A DNA stretch of 64,000 nucleotides, taken from assembly GCF_018070345.1 (NCBI RefSeq), contig NZ_JAGPXX010000006.1, positions 124,001-188,000 on the forward strand, read 5' to 3'. Every line of letters starts with the position of its first letter. The first letter of the stretch is position 1. Below, piece by piece: positions 9,035-17,340 of this stretch. The position numbers and the translations under genes were made by a program. Source of the DNA: Streptomyces sp. F63 (GTDB lineage Bacteria; Actinomycetota; Actinomycetes; Streptomycetales; Streptomycetaceae). The notes beneath the pieces were generated by a model. It made no database searches and had not been told where the DNA came from. It saw only the letters and a program-made list of their open reading frames with translations.

Positions 9035-9727
9035 TCAGCCGGCGTTCTCCCCGACGGCGACCTCTCGTCGGTGGGCGTCGGTCGTGGTCAGCCGGCTCGC
9101 GATCTCCTCGGCGGTCAAGACGAGCGCGAAGCCCTTGCGCAGGACGGCAAGTTCTGGTTCCTGCCGGGACTCGTCGTCGGTGGCCGTGACATCTGCCCCG
9201 AACACGACCTTGTAGCCGCGCTCGTATGCCTGCCGGGCCGTGGTGCCGCAGCAGTAGTTGGTGAGCGTTCCCGTGACGATGACCGTGTCGCGGCCGAGGT
9301 TGCGGAGCATTGTGTCGAGCGGGGTGTCGTAGAACGCGCCGTACGAGGGCTTGCGGATCAGGGCCTCGTCGGGGCGGTGGCCCATCCGGTCCCACACCTC
9401 GGCCGGGCCCGGCGGACGCCAGTCGGTGTCGGCGTGCGGAAGGTAGCGCAGGGCCTTCGGCCGGTCCAGGCCGAGATGCGTGTCGTCGAAGATGGTCCAG
9501 ATCACCGGGACCGAGGCGGACCGGCATCCCTCGACCAGCCGGTGCAGTGCCGGCGCCATCCGGGTCGCCGCCGGCACCCAGTAGGGGCTCCAGCCCGGCC
9601 GGACGAATTCATCCTGCATGTCGATGACCAGCAACGCCGTCCGCTCCGGCCGTACGTCGAACGATGCCCGGCCGTCCTCGTAGGCAGCACGCGCCCGCGC
9701 GGTCACCCATTCCTCGGTGTACGACAT
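9035..9727 (-). CDS. isochorismatase-family cysteine hydrolase
   Basis: 230 residues. The catalytic triad of the family is visible: Asp36 in LLVIDMQDEF, Lys126 in IRKPSYGAF and Cys159 in VTGTLTNYCCGTTAR. Members hydrolyse amides or ureas such as nicotinamide, N-carbamoyl compounds, peroxyureidoacrylate, or the ether of isochorismate; the substrate cannot be told. ATG at 9727 has AAGGGG upstream. Divergent from a PadR regulator across a palindrome at 9742-9765, so probably induced by ligand release of PadR. Confidence 0.88.
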   Translation of the reverse strand: MSYTEEWVTARARAAYEDGRASFDVRPERTALLVIDMQDEFVRPGWSPYWVPAATRMAPALHRLVEGCRSASVPVIWTIFDDTHLGLDRPKALRYLPHADTDWRPPGPAEVWDRMGHRPDEALIRKPSYGAFYDTPLDTMLRNLGRDTVIVTGTLTNYCCGTTARQAYERGYKVVFGADVTATDDESRQEPELAVLRKGFALVLTAEEIASRLTTTDAHRREVAVGENAG

Positions 9728-9741
9728 CCCCGCCCCTTATC

Positions 9742-9765
9742 TCGATTCGAGGTACCTCGTTTCGA
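9742..9765. promoter_or_regulatory. probable PadR operator
   Basis: Near-perfect 24-bp palindrome centred on GGTACC: the inner 12 bp CGAGGTACCTCG are exact and the outer TCGA boxes are symmetric, with only the TT pairs breaking symmetry. It lies in the 55-bp gap between the divergent cysteine hydrolase and PadR genes, so one dimer could control both. Confidence 0.65.
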
Positions 9766-9782
9766 TGTGCGAGAGTAGCAGC

Positions 9783-10295
9783 ATGCTGGAACTCGCGATC
9801 CTGGGATTCCTGGCCGAAGGCCCGTTGCACGGCTACCAACTGCGCCGCCGGATAGCGCACTTGTCCGGCCACGCCCGACCGGTCAGCGACGGCAGCCTCT
9901 ATCCGGCAATCAACCGACTGGTCAACGCCGGGCTACTGGACCGCAGAGCCGAGCCGGGCGCCTCGGCCGCCCAGCGGTACACCCTGAGCCTGACCGCCGC
10001 CGGCCGTACCGAGCTCTTGCGCCGGCTGCGGAACGCCGACGGCCTGGACATCAGCGACAGCACCCGGTACTTCAGCGTCCTGGCCTTCCTCTCCCAGCTG
10101 CCCGACACCGCCGACCAGCACGCGGTACTGCGCCGGCGCCTGGAATTCCTGCAAGAGCCCGCGAGTTTCTTCCACGACGGCGAGCGCCCACTGCGCGCTG
10201 AGGACACCGACGACCCCTACCGTCGCGGCATGCTCACCATCGCCCGCGCCACCAGCCACGCGGAACGGTCCTGGCTACGGGAGGTGCTGGGCTGA
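9783..10295 (+). CDS. PadR family transcriptional regulator
   Basis: 170 residues. The winged-helix N-terminus has the PadR consensus MLELAILGFLAEGPLHGYQL and SDGSLYPAINRLVNAGLL, followed by a C-terminal helical dimerisation domain of the Vir/AphA type ending in ARATSHAERSWLREVL. ATG 9783 starts exactly at the conserved MLELA. It likely represses itself and the divergent cysteine hydrolase through the palindrome upstream; the ligand is unknown. Confidence 0.88.
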   Translation: MLELAILGFLAEGPLHGYQLRRRIAHLSGHARPVSDGSLYPAINRLVNAGLLDRRAEPGASAAQRYTLSLTAAGRTELLRRLRNADGLDISDSTRYFSVLAFLSQLPDTADQHAVLRRRLEFLQEPASFFHDGERPLRAEDTDDPYRRGMLTIARATSHAERSWLREVLG

Positions 10296-10901
10296 CGACA
10301 CCGGCAGGCCCGGCCGGTCTGCACCCTGGACGCTCCGTCTGGTCAAATCGCAGCACGACGGTCTGCCGTGAGTCTGCGCGCCGACGAGGCGGAACCCGCC
10401 GAGGACCGCCGCCCTCAGCGAGCTGCTGACCAGCTCCCCGGAGCCCCCGGGTGACCGAGGTGGCCGCCCGTCCGAGCGGCGAGCGTCGATCCCCGTCCAG
10501 CGCCTCCCCACGCCGCCCGGTGCGGGCGCATTGTCCTCCGCATCACGGACGGCGGTCCCGTGATCGCCCATCGGCGGTGGCTCCGCTCACTGATGCCGGG
10601 CGGGGGGAGAGGCCCGCCGATCGAGGAGGCTCGGTGCGGCTACCGGACGCCGGCCCTCGTCACCGCCGAGTTCGCACGTCGCGTCGGCAGGAGGCCGACG
10701 GCGTGGTCGCCGCCGGTGTACGGCGGAGGGTTCGGCCGGGCCCGCAGCGCAGGGGCGCAGGTCCGGGGCCGCGGGGCGGGGTCCGGCGCGCCACGGGCTC
10801 ACGCGCCCATGTGGGTGAACGGTCACGGGTGTTCGCCCGTACTCCTTGTCGTATGCCGGGCCGCCGGCGCGGGCGGGAACGCCCCGGAGAGGGAGAGGCA
10901 C
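10296..10901. other. long intergenic region, no gene recognised
   Basis: About 600 bp between PadR and the lipoprotein gene. Open frames cover it on both strands but none has a ribosome site or a recognisable protein. A weak inverted repeat (ACCGG/CCGGT) just after the PadR stop may terminate that gene. Otherwise I see nothing here; the lipoprotein promoter is expected near its right end. Confidence 0.4.
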
Positions 10902-11423
10902 GTGCGACACCACCCCGAGCAGTCACAGCGGCCCCGGCGCGGACCCACCCGCCGGCCACGGCCCACCGTCCGCCCGGCCGGTGGCACCGTGCTCGCCGCG
11001 GGCCTGGCCCTCGTACCCCTGGTCACAGCATGCGGGGCCGGTGCTGGCGGCGCCGCGGTGAACAGTGGTTCGGCGAAGACTTCCAGTGCCCCGGAGGCCG
11101 TGTTCGTGGCACCGGCGAAGGTCGAGGTGATCGCCGGTCTGACCGGGTGCGAGGCCAAGATCCGCCTGGAGGCCGACGAACTGCGTCAGGGTGTGTGCCA
11201 CACGCCGGAGGTCGATTACCTCATCACCACCTTCCCGAAGGAGGAGTACCAGCAGGCCTGGCTGGACTCCGCCGCCATCTACGGGGGCAAGTACCTGGTC
11301 GGCTCGCGCTGGATCGTCAGTGCGAAGGAGCCGGAGATGCTGGAGGAGTTCCGCACCCGGCTCGGCGGAACCATCCAGCAGTTGCGGGGCAGGGACCCGG
11401 CCCCTGCCCCGAGCAGGTCGTAG
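10902..11423 (+). CDS. putative secreted lipoprotein
   Basis: 173 residues from GTG 10902, which has GAGAGGGAGAGG upstream. Arg-rich N-terminus with paired arginines, a hydrophobic stretch TVLAAGLALVPLVTAC and lipobox Cys44, so export and lipidation are likely. The mature part carries a compact ~90-residue domain (EVIAGLTGCEAKI, then DYLITTFPKEEYQQAWLDSAAIYGG with an aromatic/acid pattern, then GSRWIVSAKEPEMLEEFRTRLGG). I do not recognise the family, but the pattern resembles extracytoplasmic domains of similar small streptomycete lipoproteins. In-frame longer starts exist but have no ribosome site and would bury the signal. Confidence 0.75.
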   Translation: MRHHPEQSQRPRRGPTRRPRPTVRPAGGTVLAAGLALVPLVTACGAGAGGAAVNSGSAKTSSAPEAVFVAPAKVEVIAGLTGCEAKIRLEADELRQGVCHTPEVDYLITTFPKEEYQQAWLDSAAIYGGKYLVGSRWIVSAKEPEMLEEFRTRLGGTIQQLRGRDPAPAPSRS

Positions 11424-11459
11424 CGGCCATACGCCTGCCCCGAGCAGGTCGTAGCGGCC
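11403..11459 (+). repeat. two exact 26-bp direct repeats across a stop codon
   Basis: The 26-bp unit at 11403-11428 (it contains GAGCAGGTCGTAG, including the lipoprotein stop) is repeated exactly at 11434-11459, 31 bp on. An 8-bp start of a third copy (CCTGCCCC) follows at 11463. The second copy is untranslated. This looks like a recent tandem duplication of the gene end. Confidence 0.8.
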
Positions 11460-11690
11460 GTGCCTGCCCCGGGTGAGGCCCCGCCCACCCGGCCGGCCCG
11501 GCCGAACCGCTGGGCGCCTCCCGGCCGGGCCCCGGCCGTTCCGTGGCAGGCGGCTGCTGCCGTGCTTGAGCCCCGGCCGGGGCCGGTCGCCGGATCCGTG
11601 GGCGGAGATCCGTCCGGGAAGCGGTGCCCCGGGGCCGCTGGGCGCCTGCGGCGGTTCCCGCGCGGCGACACCCCACGAGCCGCGTCCGTA

Positions 11691-11717
11691 ACAACGGGCA
11701 TCCGGTCGCCTACCGTC
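11691..11717 (+). promoter_or_regulatory. candidate ECF-type promoter of a leaderless gene
   Basis: ACAAC at 11691-11695 and CGTC at 11714-11717 are separated by 18 bp, the layout of many streptomycete ECF sigma promoters (AAC ... CGTC). Transcription starting about 6 bp downstream would begin at or next to the GTG at 11723, giving a leaderless mRNA; no ribosome site is seen for that gene. Confidence 0.35.
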
Positions 11718-11722
11718 TGTGT

Positions 11723-12184
11723 GTGATCGGACTGCGTATCGGCCCACCGGCCGCCGGGCGAAGGGGCCGGATCGGCCTGCTGCTCGGCCTGGTTGTGCTG
11801 ATCGCCGCCCACCTCGCGGGACATGTCCACGGCCCGGCCTTCACCGGGCCGCACGCCCCGGCCGGCGCATCGTCCTCCGCCCATCCCACCGCCCGGGACA
11901 TCGTCCCGTCCCCCGAGCACGGGCCCGGGCATGAGCACGAGCACCCCCACGCGGACGAGCACGTGGACCATGCGGTCGACCGTCCGCGCGCTGTGGTCCG
12001 GCCGTATGCCGTGACCGCGTACGGCCCCGACACGTCCGGGCTGTCCTCGTCCTTGTCCTGGCTCTCAGCCGCGGACCCCCAGCGGTCCGCCGTCACCGGC
12101 ATGGTCTTCGAGGGGGCGCGGGGCGGTGCCCGCGCCCCGGACGGCCGGTCCGCTCTCGCGCTCCACTGCGTCTGGCGTCAGTAG
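11723..12184 (+). CDS. small membrane-anchored/secreted His-rich protein (DUF6153-like)
   Basis: About 153 residues. A basic start is followed by one hydrophobic segment ([20 protein letters not shown]), then a His/Glu/Asp-rich stretch ([21 protein letters not shown] near residues 72-92), suggesting metal binding outside the membrane. A C-terminal Cys lies in ALHCVWRQ. The shape (one helix, His-rich tail, C-terminal Cys) recalls DUF6153-type actinobacterial proteins, but I am not certain. The GTG at 11723 is chosen because the candidate promoter predicts transcription from there; an upstream in-frame ATG at 11624 would add 33 non-membrane residues. Confidence 0.5.
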   Translation: MIGLRIGPPAAGRRGRIGLLLGLVVLIAAHLAGHVHGPAFTGPHAPAGASSSAHPTARDIVPSPEHGPGHEHEHPHADEHVDHAVDRPRAVVRPYAVTAYGPDTSGLSSSLSWLSAADPQRSAVTGMVFEGARGGARAPDGRSALALHCVWRQ

Positions 12185-12351
12185 CCGCAGCCCGCACCCC
12201 TGCTCACATCCCGCTCCGTCCAGGACGGTGGCGGGCCGTGGCCGGGTGCCCGCGCGCCGCTGCATCCCTGAGCACCGGCACCAACGCCAGTACCAACGCC
12301 AGCGCAGTCCGGCCCTCACGGGCGCCGGGGCGCGAAGGAGCTGTACGCACC

Positions 12352-13482
12352 ATGGATCTCTCCCTGTCCGAACCCTTCCCCCTGACCTCGCCCGGGGCGC
12401 TCGCCCCCGCGCCCCGGACCGCCCGTCACCCCGCGCAACTGGTCGGCGGCACACCCGTCCTGTGGGTCGGTGAGCCGTTCGCGCCGCCCGGGCTCGGTTT
12501 CCACGCGAAGCTGGAGAGCGCCAACCCCGGCGGCATCAAGGACCGCCCCGGCCTCCACATGGTCCGTGAGGCCCGCAGGCGGGGCGATCTCGCTCCGGGC
12601 GCGCCGATCGTCGAGTCCTCCAGCGGCACGCTCGGCCTGGGCCTGGCGCTGGCCGGGCTGACCTACGGGCACCCCGTCACCGTCGTCTCGGACCGCGGCA
12701 TGGAACCGGCCGTGGTCCGGTTGCTCACGGCCTTCGGGGCGCGCGTCGAGCAGGTCGCCGCTCCGCACCCGGTGGGCGGCTGGCAGGAGGCCCGGCGTGA
12801 GCGCGTCGCCGAACTGCTCGCCCGCACCCCGGGCGGGTACTGCCCGGACCAGTACCACAATCCCGACAACGTGGCCGCCTACCGGCCCCTGGCCACCGAG
12901 CTGATCGCCCAACTCGGCCGGGTGGACGTGCTGGTGGTGGCGGTCGGCACCGGCGGCCACTCGTCCGGCACCGCCCGGGTGCTGCGCGAGTACGTCCCCG
13001 GCCTCAGGCTCATCGGCGTCGACTCCGTGGGCTCCACGATCTTCGGCCAGCCCGCCGGACCACGCCTGATGCGTGGCCTGGGCTCCAGCATCCACCCCGC
13101 CAACGTCGACTACCCGGCCTTCGACGAGGTCCACTGGGTCGCCCCGGCGGAAGCCGTCTGGGCCTGCCGCCAACTGGCCCGGCACCACTACGCCTCCGGT
13201 GGCTGGAGCGTGGGCGCGGTCGCCCTGGTGGCCGGCTGGGCGGCCCGCACCTTCCCGCCCGGCACCCGGATCGCCGCGGTCTTTCCCGACGGCCCGCACC
13301 GCTATCTGGAGACCGTCTACAACGACGCCTGGTGCGAGGAGCACCGCCTCCTCGGCCGGGGGCGGCCGGAGGAGCCCGACGAGATCGGCGACCCGGGGGA
13401 GCGCGTGGTGACCGGCTGGACCCGTTGCGGCCGGGTCCGCGACCCGCTGGGCCGCGACCTCGAGACGGCGGACGCCCGATGA
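12352..13482 (+). CDS. PLP-dependent cysteine synthase family protein
   Basis: 376 residues of fold-type II PLP enzyme. The Schiff-base Lys63 is in [14 protein letters not shown], the substrate loop is ESSSGTLG (88-95), and the phosphate cup is GTGGHSSGT (199-207). Length exceeds ordinary CysK (~310) by a C-terminal tail of ~45 residues (from [14 protein letters not shown]). The stop overlaps the start of an MFS gene, so product and exporter are probably made together; synthesis and efflux of a cysteine-like or diaminopropionate-like amino acid is a reasonable guess. A diverged piece of this gene recurs at 36301-36422. Confidence 0.88.
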   Translation: MDLSLSEPFPLTSPGALAPAPRTARHPAQLVGGTPVLWVGEPFAPPGLGFHAKLESANPGGIKDRPGLHMVREARRRGDLAPGAPIVESSSGTLGLGLALAGLTYGHPVTVVSDRGMEPAVVRLLTAFGARVEQVAAPHPVGGWQEARRERVAELLARTPGGYCPDQYHNPDNVAAYRPLATELIAQLGRVDVLVVAVGTGGHSSGTARVLREYVPGLRLIGVDSVGSTIFGQPAGPRLMRGLGSSIHPANVDYPAFDEVHWVAPAEAVWACRQLARHHYASGGWSVGAVALVAGWAARTFPPGTRIAAVFPDGPHRYLETVYNDAWCEEHRLLGRGRPEEPDEIGDPGERVVTGWTRCGRVRDPLGRDLETADAR

Positions 13483-14738
13483 GGCGCCTGCGGGCCCAGG
13501 TGGCCTCCTTCGACGCGCCCGTCCGGCTGCTGATGGTCAACCAGTTCGGCATCAACCTCGGCTTCTACATGCTGATGCCCTACCTGGCCGACCACCTCTC
13601 CCACGGCCTCGGCCTTGCGGCCTGGACGGTCGGGCTGGTCCTGGGCGTGCGCAACCTCTCCCAGCAGGGCATGTTCCTCGTCGGCGGCACCCTCGCCGAC
13701 CGCTACGGCTGCAAGCCGCTGATCCTGGCCGGGTGCGCGCTGCGGACGGTGGCCTTCGGCCTGCTGGGGCTGGTGGACTCGCTGCCCGCCCTCGTCGCGG
13801 CCTCGGCGGCGACCGGCCTGGCGGGCGCGCTCTTCAACCCGGCCGTGCGCGCCTACCTCGCCGAGGCGGCGGGCGAGGAGCGGAGGGTGGAGGCGTTCGC
13901 CGCCTTCAACGTCTTCTACCAGGCCGGCATCCTCGTCGGCCCGCTCGCCGGACTGTCCCTGCTGGCCTGGGACTTCCGGGTGGTCTGCGCGGTCGCCGCT
14001 CTCGTCTTCGGGATCCTCGCCCTTCTGCAGTGGCGTGCGCTTCCGGCCCGCCCTTCACGCGAGCGCGGCGCCGAGCCGGCCTGGCGGGCCGTCGCCTCCG
14101 ACTGGCGGGCCGTCGCCGCCAACCGGCCCTTCCTCCTCTTCGCCGCCGCGATGACCGGCTCCTACGTCCTCGCTTTCCAGGTCTACCTGGCCCTCCCGCT
14201 CCGGGCCCGCGAGCTCTTCGGCGAGCGGGCCGGACTGGTGACGGGAGCGGTCTTCGCCGTCTCCGCCCTGGCCGCGCTGTCCGGGCAGCTCCGGCTGACC
14301 GCGTGGGCGAGGCGGCACCTCTCGGGACCGCGGGCCGTCGCCTGCGGCCTGGCGGTGATGGGCGCGGCCTTCGTGCCGCTGATGCCGGGCGCGCCCCCCG
14401 GCGGCCCGGGCCGTGCGACGGGCCTTCTCTCCCTCGCCGCCTGCGCCGCTCTGCTGGCCTGGGGCGGGGCGCTGCTCTATCCCTTCGAGATGGACACGGT
14501 CGTCCGGCTCTCCGGGGAGCGGCTCGTCGCGACGTACTACGGCGCCTACAACACCGCTTCCGGCATCGCGGTCTCGGTGGGCAACCTGGCCGTGGGGGCG
14601 CTCTTCGACGCGGGAGTGGGGTGGCTGCCCTGGTCGGTGCTGGCGGCGACCGGGTTCCTGTGCGCGGGCCTGGTCCTGCGGCTGCACCGGGCGGGGCATC
14701 TCGGGGCCCCGCACCCCGTGGCCACGGAAGCCGCCTGA
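13479..14738 (+). CDS. MFS transporter, probable exporter
   Basis: 419 residues with about 12 membrane helices and the loop-2 motif [14 protein letters not shown]. The N-terminal [22 protein letters not shown] is characteristic of the MFS subgroup related to multidrug exporters such as MdtH. ATGA overlap with the cysteine-synthase-like gene argues for one function, most likely export of its product. It converges on another MFS gene 35 bp away. Confidence 0.85.
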   Translation: MRRLRAQVASFDAPVRLLMVNQFGINLGFYMLMPYLADHLSHGLGLAAWTVGLVLGVRNLSQQGMFLVGGTLADRYGCKPLILAGCALRTVAFGLLGLVDSLPALVAASAATGLAGALFNPAVRAYLAEAAGEERRVEAFAAFNVFYQAGILVGPLAGLSLLAWDFRVVCAVAALVFGILALLQWRALPARPSRERGAEPAWRAVASDWRAVAANRPFLLFAAAMTGSYVLAFQVYLALPLRARELFGERAGLVTGAVFAVSALAALSGQLRLTAWARRHLSGPRAVACGLAVMGAAFVPLMPGAPPGGPGRATGLLSLAACAALLAWGGALLYPFEMDTVVRLSGERLVATYYGAYNTASGIAVSVGNLAVGALFDAGVGWLPWSVLAATGFLCAGLVLRLHRAGHLGAPHPVATEAA

Positions 14739-14773
14739 CCGCCGGGGGCCGGCGGCCGGCGTGGCGCCGGGCC

Positions 14774-16105
14774 CTACGGGTGGCTGTGCAGGCCGTCGTC
14801 GAAGCCGCCGTGGCGGTGCCGCCGGCCCGCCCGCACTCGCCGGGCACCCACCAGGTGGGGGTGCCCGGCGGGCAGGCCGGTGTGGACATGTACGGGGCGC
14901 GACGGCCAGAGCCGCACCGCCAGCAGCGAGGCGGCCAGCGCGATGCCGCCGAGGGCCGCGACCGCCGACGGGAGCCCGGCCGCCGCCCCCAGCCATCCCG
15001 CCAGCGGATACGTCACCAGCCAGCAACTGTGGGAGAGGGAGAACTGCGCGGCGAACGCCGCCGTACGCTCCTCCGGTGGTGCCGAGCGGCGGATGAGCCG
15101 CCCGGCCGGAGTGAGCACCAGCGAGCAGGCCGCGCCGAACGCCGCCCACAGGGCGAGCAGCGCGGTCCGGCGCCAGCTTCCGCTCTGGGCGGTGGTGACG
15201 GCCCAGAGCCCGGCGAAGATCACGGCAAGTGCCAGCGCGCCGGGCAGCGCCACGGCCCGGTCCGGCAACCTGTCCAGAACCCGGGGCAGGACCAGGGCCA
15301 CGGCCATCGACCCGGCTCCGTACGCGCCCAGCGCGAGCGGTACGGCACTCTCCGGCAGTCCCAGATGGTCACGGACGTAGACGACGGTGTTGACCGTCAC
15401 CATCGCACCGGCCGCCGCGACCGCCAGGTTCAGGGCGAGCAGCGCCCGCAGCCGCGGGACGGTGAGGAAGAGGCGGGTGCCCGCGGTCGCCCGGGAGAAG
15501 GTGCTGCCCGTGCGGCGCGGCGCCGGGTGGGCGGCCGGCACGGGGAGGGCCGCGGAGAGCACCAGCGCGGCCGAGGCGAGGAAGCCCAGCATGGTGCCGG
15601 TGAACAGCCAGTTGTACGTCATCACCGACAGCAGCGCGGCCGCCAGTGCGGGAGAGACCAGGCTCTCCAGGTCGTACGCCAGCCGCGACAGGGACAGGGC
15701 CCGCGTGTAGTCGCGCTCCTCGGGCAGCACGTCGGGGATGACGGCCTGGAACACCGGCGTGAACACGGCGGAGGCGGACTGGAGCAGGAAGACCAGGGCG
15801 TACACCTGCCACACCTGGTCGACGAACGGCAGGAACAGCGCCACCCCGGCACGGACGAGATCCGCGGTCACCATGAGCGCCCGGCGCGGCAGCCGGCCGG
15901 CCATGGCGCCGGCGGCCGGGGCGATCGCCACATACGCCGTCATCTTGAGGGCGAGCGCGGTGCCGAGCACGGAGCCGGCCTCGGCACCGGCGAGGTCGTA
16001 GGCCAGCAGAGCGAGCGCGACGGTGGCCAGCCCGGTGCCGGTCAGAGCGACGATCTGGGCAGTGAAGAGACGGTGGTAGGTGCGGTCGCGGAGGACGGCG
16101 AGCAT
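14774..16105 (-). CDS. MFS exporter regulated by adjacent ArsR
   Basis: 443 residues from ATG 16105 (MLAVLRDRTYHRLFTAQIVA). About ten to twelve helices, with AGAMAGRLPRRALM as the loop-2 motif and a His-rich C-terminus (HVHTGLPAGHPHLVGARR, then RRHRHGGFDDGLHSHP) that could bind a metal. Upstream in-frame starts exist but would place translation across the operator at 16157-16184. Divergent from an ArsR-type regulator, so a metal-responsive efflux pump (nickel/cobalt or similar) is plausible; this is inference from context and the His tail. Confidence 0.82.
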   Translation of the reverse strand: MLAVLRDRTYHRLFTAQIVALTGTGLATVALALLAYDLAGAEAGSVLGTALALKMTAYVAIAPAAGAMAGRLPRRALMVTADLVRAGVALFLPFVDQVWQVYALVFLLQSASAVFTPVFQAVIPDVLPEERDYTRALSLSRLAYDLESLVSPALAAALLSVMTYNWLFTGTMLGFLASAALVLSAALPVPAAHPAPRRTGSTFSRATAGTRLFLTVPRLRALLALNLAVAAAGAMVTVNTVVYVRDHLGLPESAVPLALGAYGAGSMAVALVLPRVLDRLPDRAVALPGALALAVIFAGLWAVTTAQSGSWRRTALLALWAAFGAACSLVLTPAGRLIRRSAPPEERTAAFAAQFSLSHSCWLVTYPLAGWLGAAAGLPSAVAALGGIALAASLLAVRLWPSRPVHVHTGLPAGHPHLVGARRVRAGRRHRHGGFDDGLHSHP

Positions 16106-16156
16106 GGGGGCGGCTCCCCGGGCGGTCGGCGGGTACGGCGGTGCCGAGAGCATAGC

Positions 16157-16184
16157 CATCATGTGCGCACCTGTGCACATGATG
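16157..16184. promoter_or_regulatory. probable ArsR/SmtB operator
   Basis: Perfect inverted repeat: CATCATGTGC at 16157-16166 and GCACATGATG at 16175-16184, 8-bp spacer. It lies between the divergent MFS exporter and ArsR genes, 52 bp and 38 bp from their starts, and has the 10-8-10 layout expected for an ArsR/SmtB dimer site. Confidence 0.75.
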
Positions 16185-16221
16185 AGGTGTTCTCCCCGGC
16201 CGATGGCTCTAGGCTGGCCAC

Positions 16222-16581
16222 ATGTCCGAGCGCCAAGCCATGTCACCTGCGGCCGACGCGCATCTGCGGGCCCCCGACAGTGCGCGGCTCGCCGAGGCGA
16301 CCGGGGTGTTCGCGATGCTCTCGGACGCCACCCGCCTGCACCTGCTGTGGCTGCTCGCGCAGGGGGAGGCGGACGTCGGCTCACTCGCCGAACGCTGCGC
16401 CGCGTCGCGCACGGCGGTCAGCCAGCACCTGGCCAAGCTGCGGCTTGCCGGGCTCGTGGACACCCGCAGGGAAGGCCGGCACATCCACTACCGCCTCAGC
16501 GACGGGCATCTGCGGCGCCTCGTCGTGGAAGCGCTCAGTCACGCGGACCACCGGGTGAGCGGGCAGGCCCCGCACGACTGA
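16222..16581 (+). CDS. ArsR/SmtB family metalloregulator
   Basis: 119 residues with a winged helix: FAMLSDATRLHLLWLLAQGEADVGSLAERCAASRTAVSQHLAKLRLAGLV (key DATRLHLLWLL and SRTAVSQHLAKL) and the wing DTRREGRHIHYRLSD. The C-terminus has ALSHADHRV, giving His and Asp residues where alpha-5 sites of Ni/Co or Zn sensors lie. It probably represses itself and the divergent MFS exporter until a metal binds. Which metal cannot be read. Confidence 0.88.
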   Translation: MSERQAMSPAADAHLRAPDSARLAEATGVFAMLSDATRLHLLWLLAQGEADVGSLAERCAASRTAVSQHLAKLRLAGLVDTRREGRHIHYRLSDGHLRRLVVEALSHADHRVSGQAPHD

Positions 16582-16634
16582 CCCGGTGGTCCACCCCGGT
16601 GCCCGGGACGGTGGGGCGCCGGCCATGGGTGAGC

Positions 16635-17273
16635 TCACGCGGTGTCGTCACCGGCGGCGAGGACGGCCCCGCCGGCCCCGAAGAGACGCGCGCAGCGCCG
16701 GGTCATGGCGTCGGGTGTCTGGTCGGGGTGGTTGATCCACCAGCGGACCAGGGCGGTGCACAGGCCGCGCCATGCGTACTTGAGGGCGTCGGCGTCGAGC
16801 GGGTCGCCGGCTGCGGTGGTGTGCAGGAGGTCGGCGCTGCCGGTCGCGGCGAGGTCGTCGATGGCGTCGCGGTAGTGGGCCGCGCGGCGGGCGGCCTCGC
16901 TGCCGGGCGGAAGCGTGGGGTCGTAGAGGACGAACCATGCCTCGCGCCGGCCGTCGAGGGCGGTGAACAGGGCCTGTAGCACGCGCAGGGGTGTGGGCGG
17001 TGCGCCGGTGGCGTGGTCGGCCATGGCGGCGCGGATGGCGGCCAGCAGCCGGTCGCCGACGGGGGTGAGGCAGGCGAGGTAGAGCTCCTGCTTGCTGCCG
17101 AAGTAGTGGTGCAGGAGTGGTTTGGTGACCCCGACGCGGGCGGCGATGGCGGCCATGGTGGTGGCCTCGTAGCCGTGGCGGCCGAACTCCCGGGTGGCCG
17201 CGGCCAGGACCTGTTGTTCGCGTGCGGCCCTCGGTACGCCCTTGGTGCCGGCCTTGGAGGGGGGCGTTGTCAT
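16635..17273 (-). CDS. TetR/AcrR family regulator
   Basis: 212 residues. N-terminal helix-turn-helix: EQQVLAAATREFGRHGYEATTMAAIAARVGVTKPLLHHYFGSKQELY (key TTMAAIAARVGV and LLHHYFGSK). The C-terminal ligand domain contains DPTLPPGSEAARR and WWINHPDQTPDAM. It diverges from an FAD oxidase gene across a 14-bp perfect palindrome and probably controls that gene. No obvious ribosome site, so the mRNA may have a short or absent leader. Confidence 0.87.
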   Translation of the reverse strand: MTTPPSKAGTKGVPRAAREQQVLAAATREFGRHGYEATTMAAIAARVGVTKPLLHHYFGSKQELYLACLTPVGDRLLAAIRAAMADHATGAPPTPLRVLQALFTALDGRREAWFVLYDPTLPPGSEAARRAAHYRDAIDDLAATGSADLLHTTAAGDPLDADALKYAWRGLCTALVRWWINHPDQTPDAMTRRCARLFGAGGAVLAAGDDTA

Positions 17274-17283
17274 GAACCAGATC

Positions 17284-17313
17284 TTACCCTAGGGTAATTT
17301 ACCATCGGGTTAA
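17284..17313. promoter_or_regulatory. probable TetR operator
   Basis: TTACCCTAGGGTAA at 17284-17297 is a perfect 14-bp palindrome, followed at 17299-17313 by a diverged second half-site pair (TTACC...GGGTTAA). It sits 10 bp from the TetR start and ~43 bp before the FAD oxidase start, so both promoters are within reach. Confidence 0.7.
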
Positions 17314-17340
17314 TTCCTTGGACCCCGCTGGAGCGCACCC

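Noticed and set aside
16106..16384. Longer N-terminus for the minus-strand MFS exporter
   Set aside because: The extra ~93 residues are not membrane-like and overlap the operator and the ArsR coding sequence.
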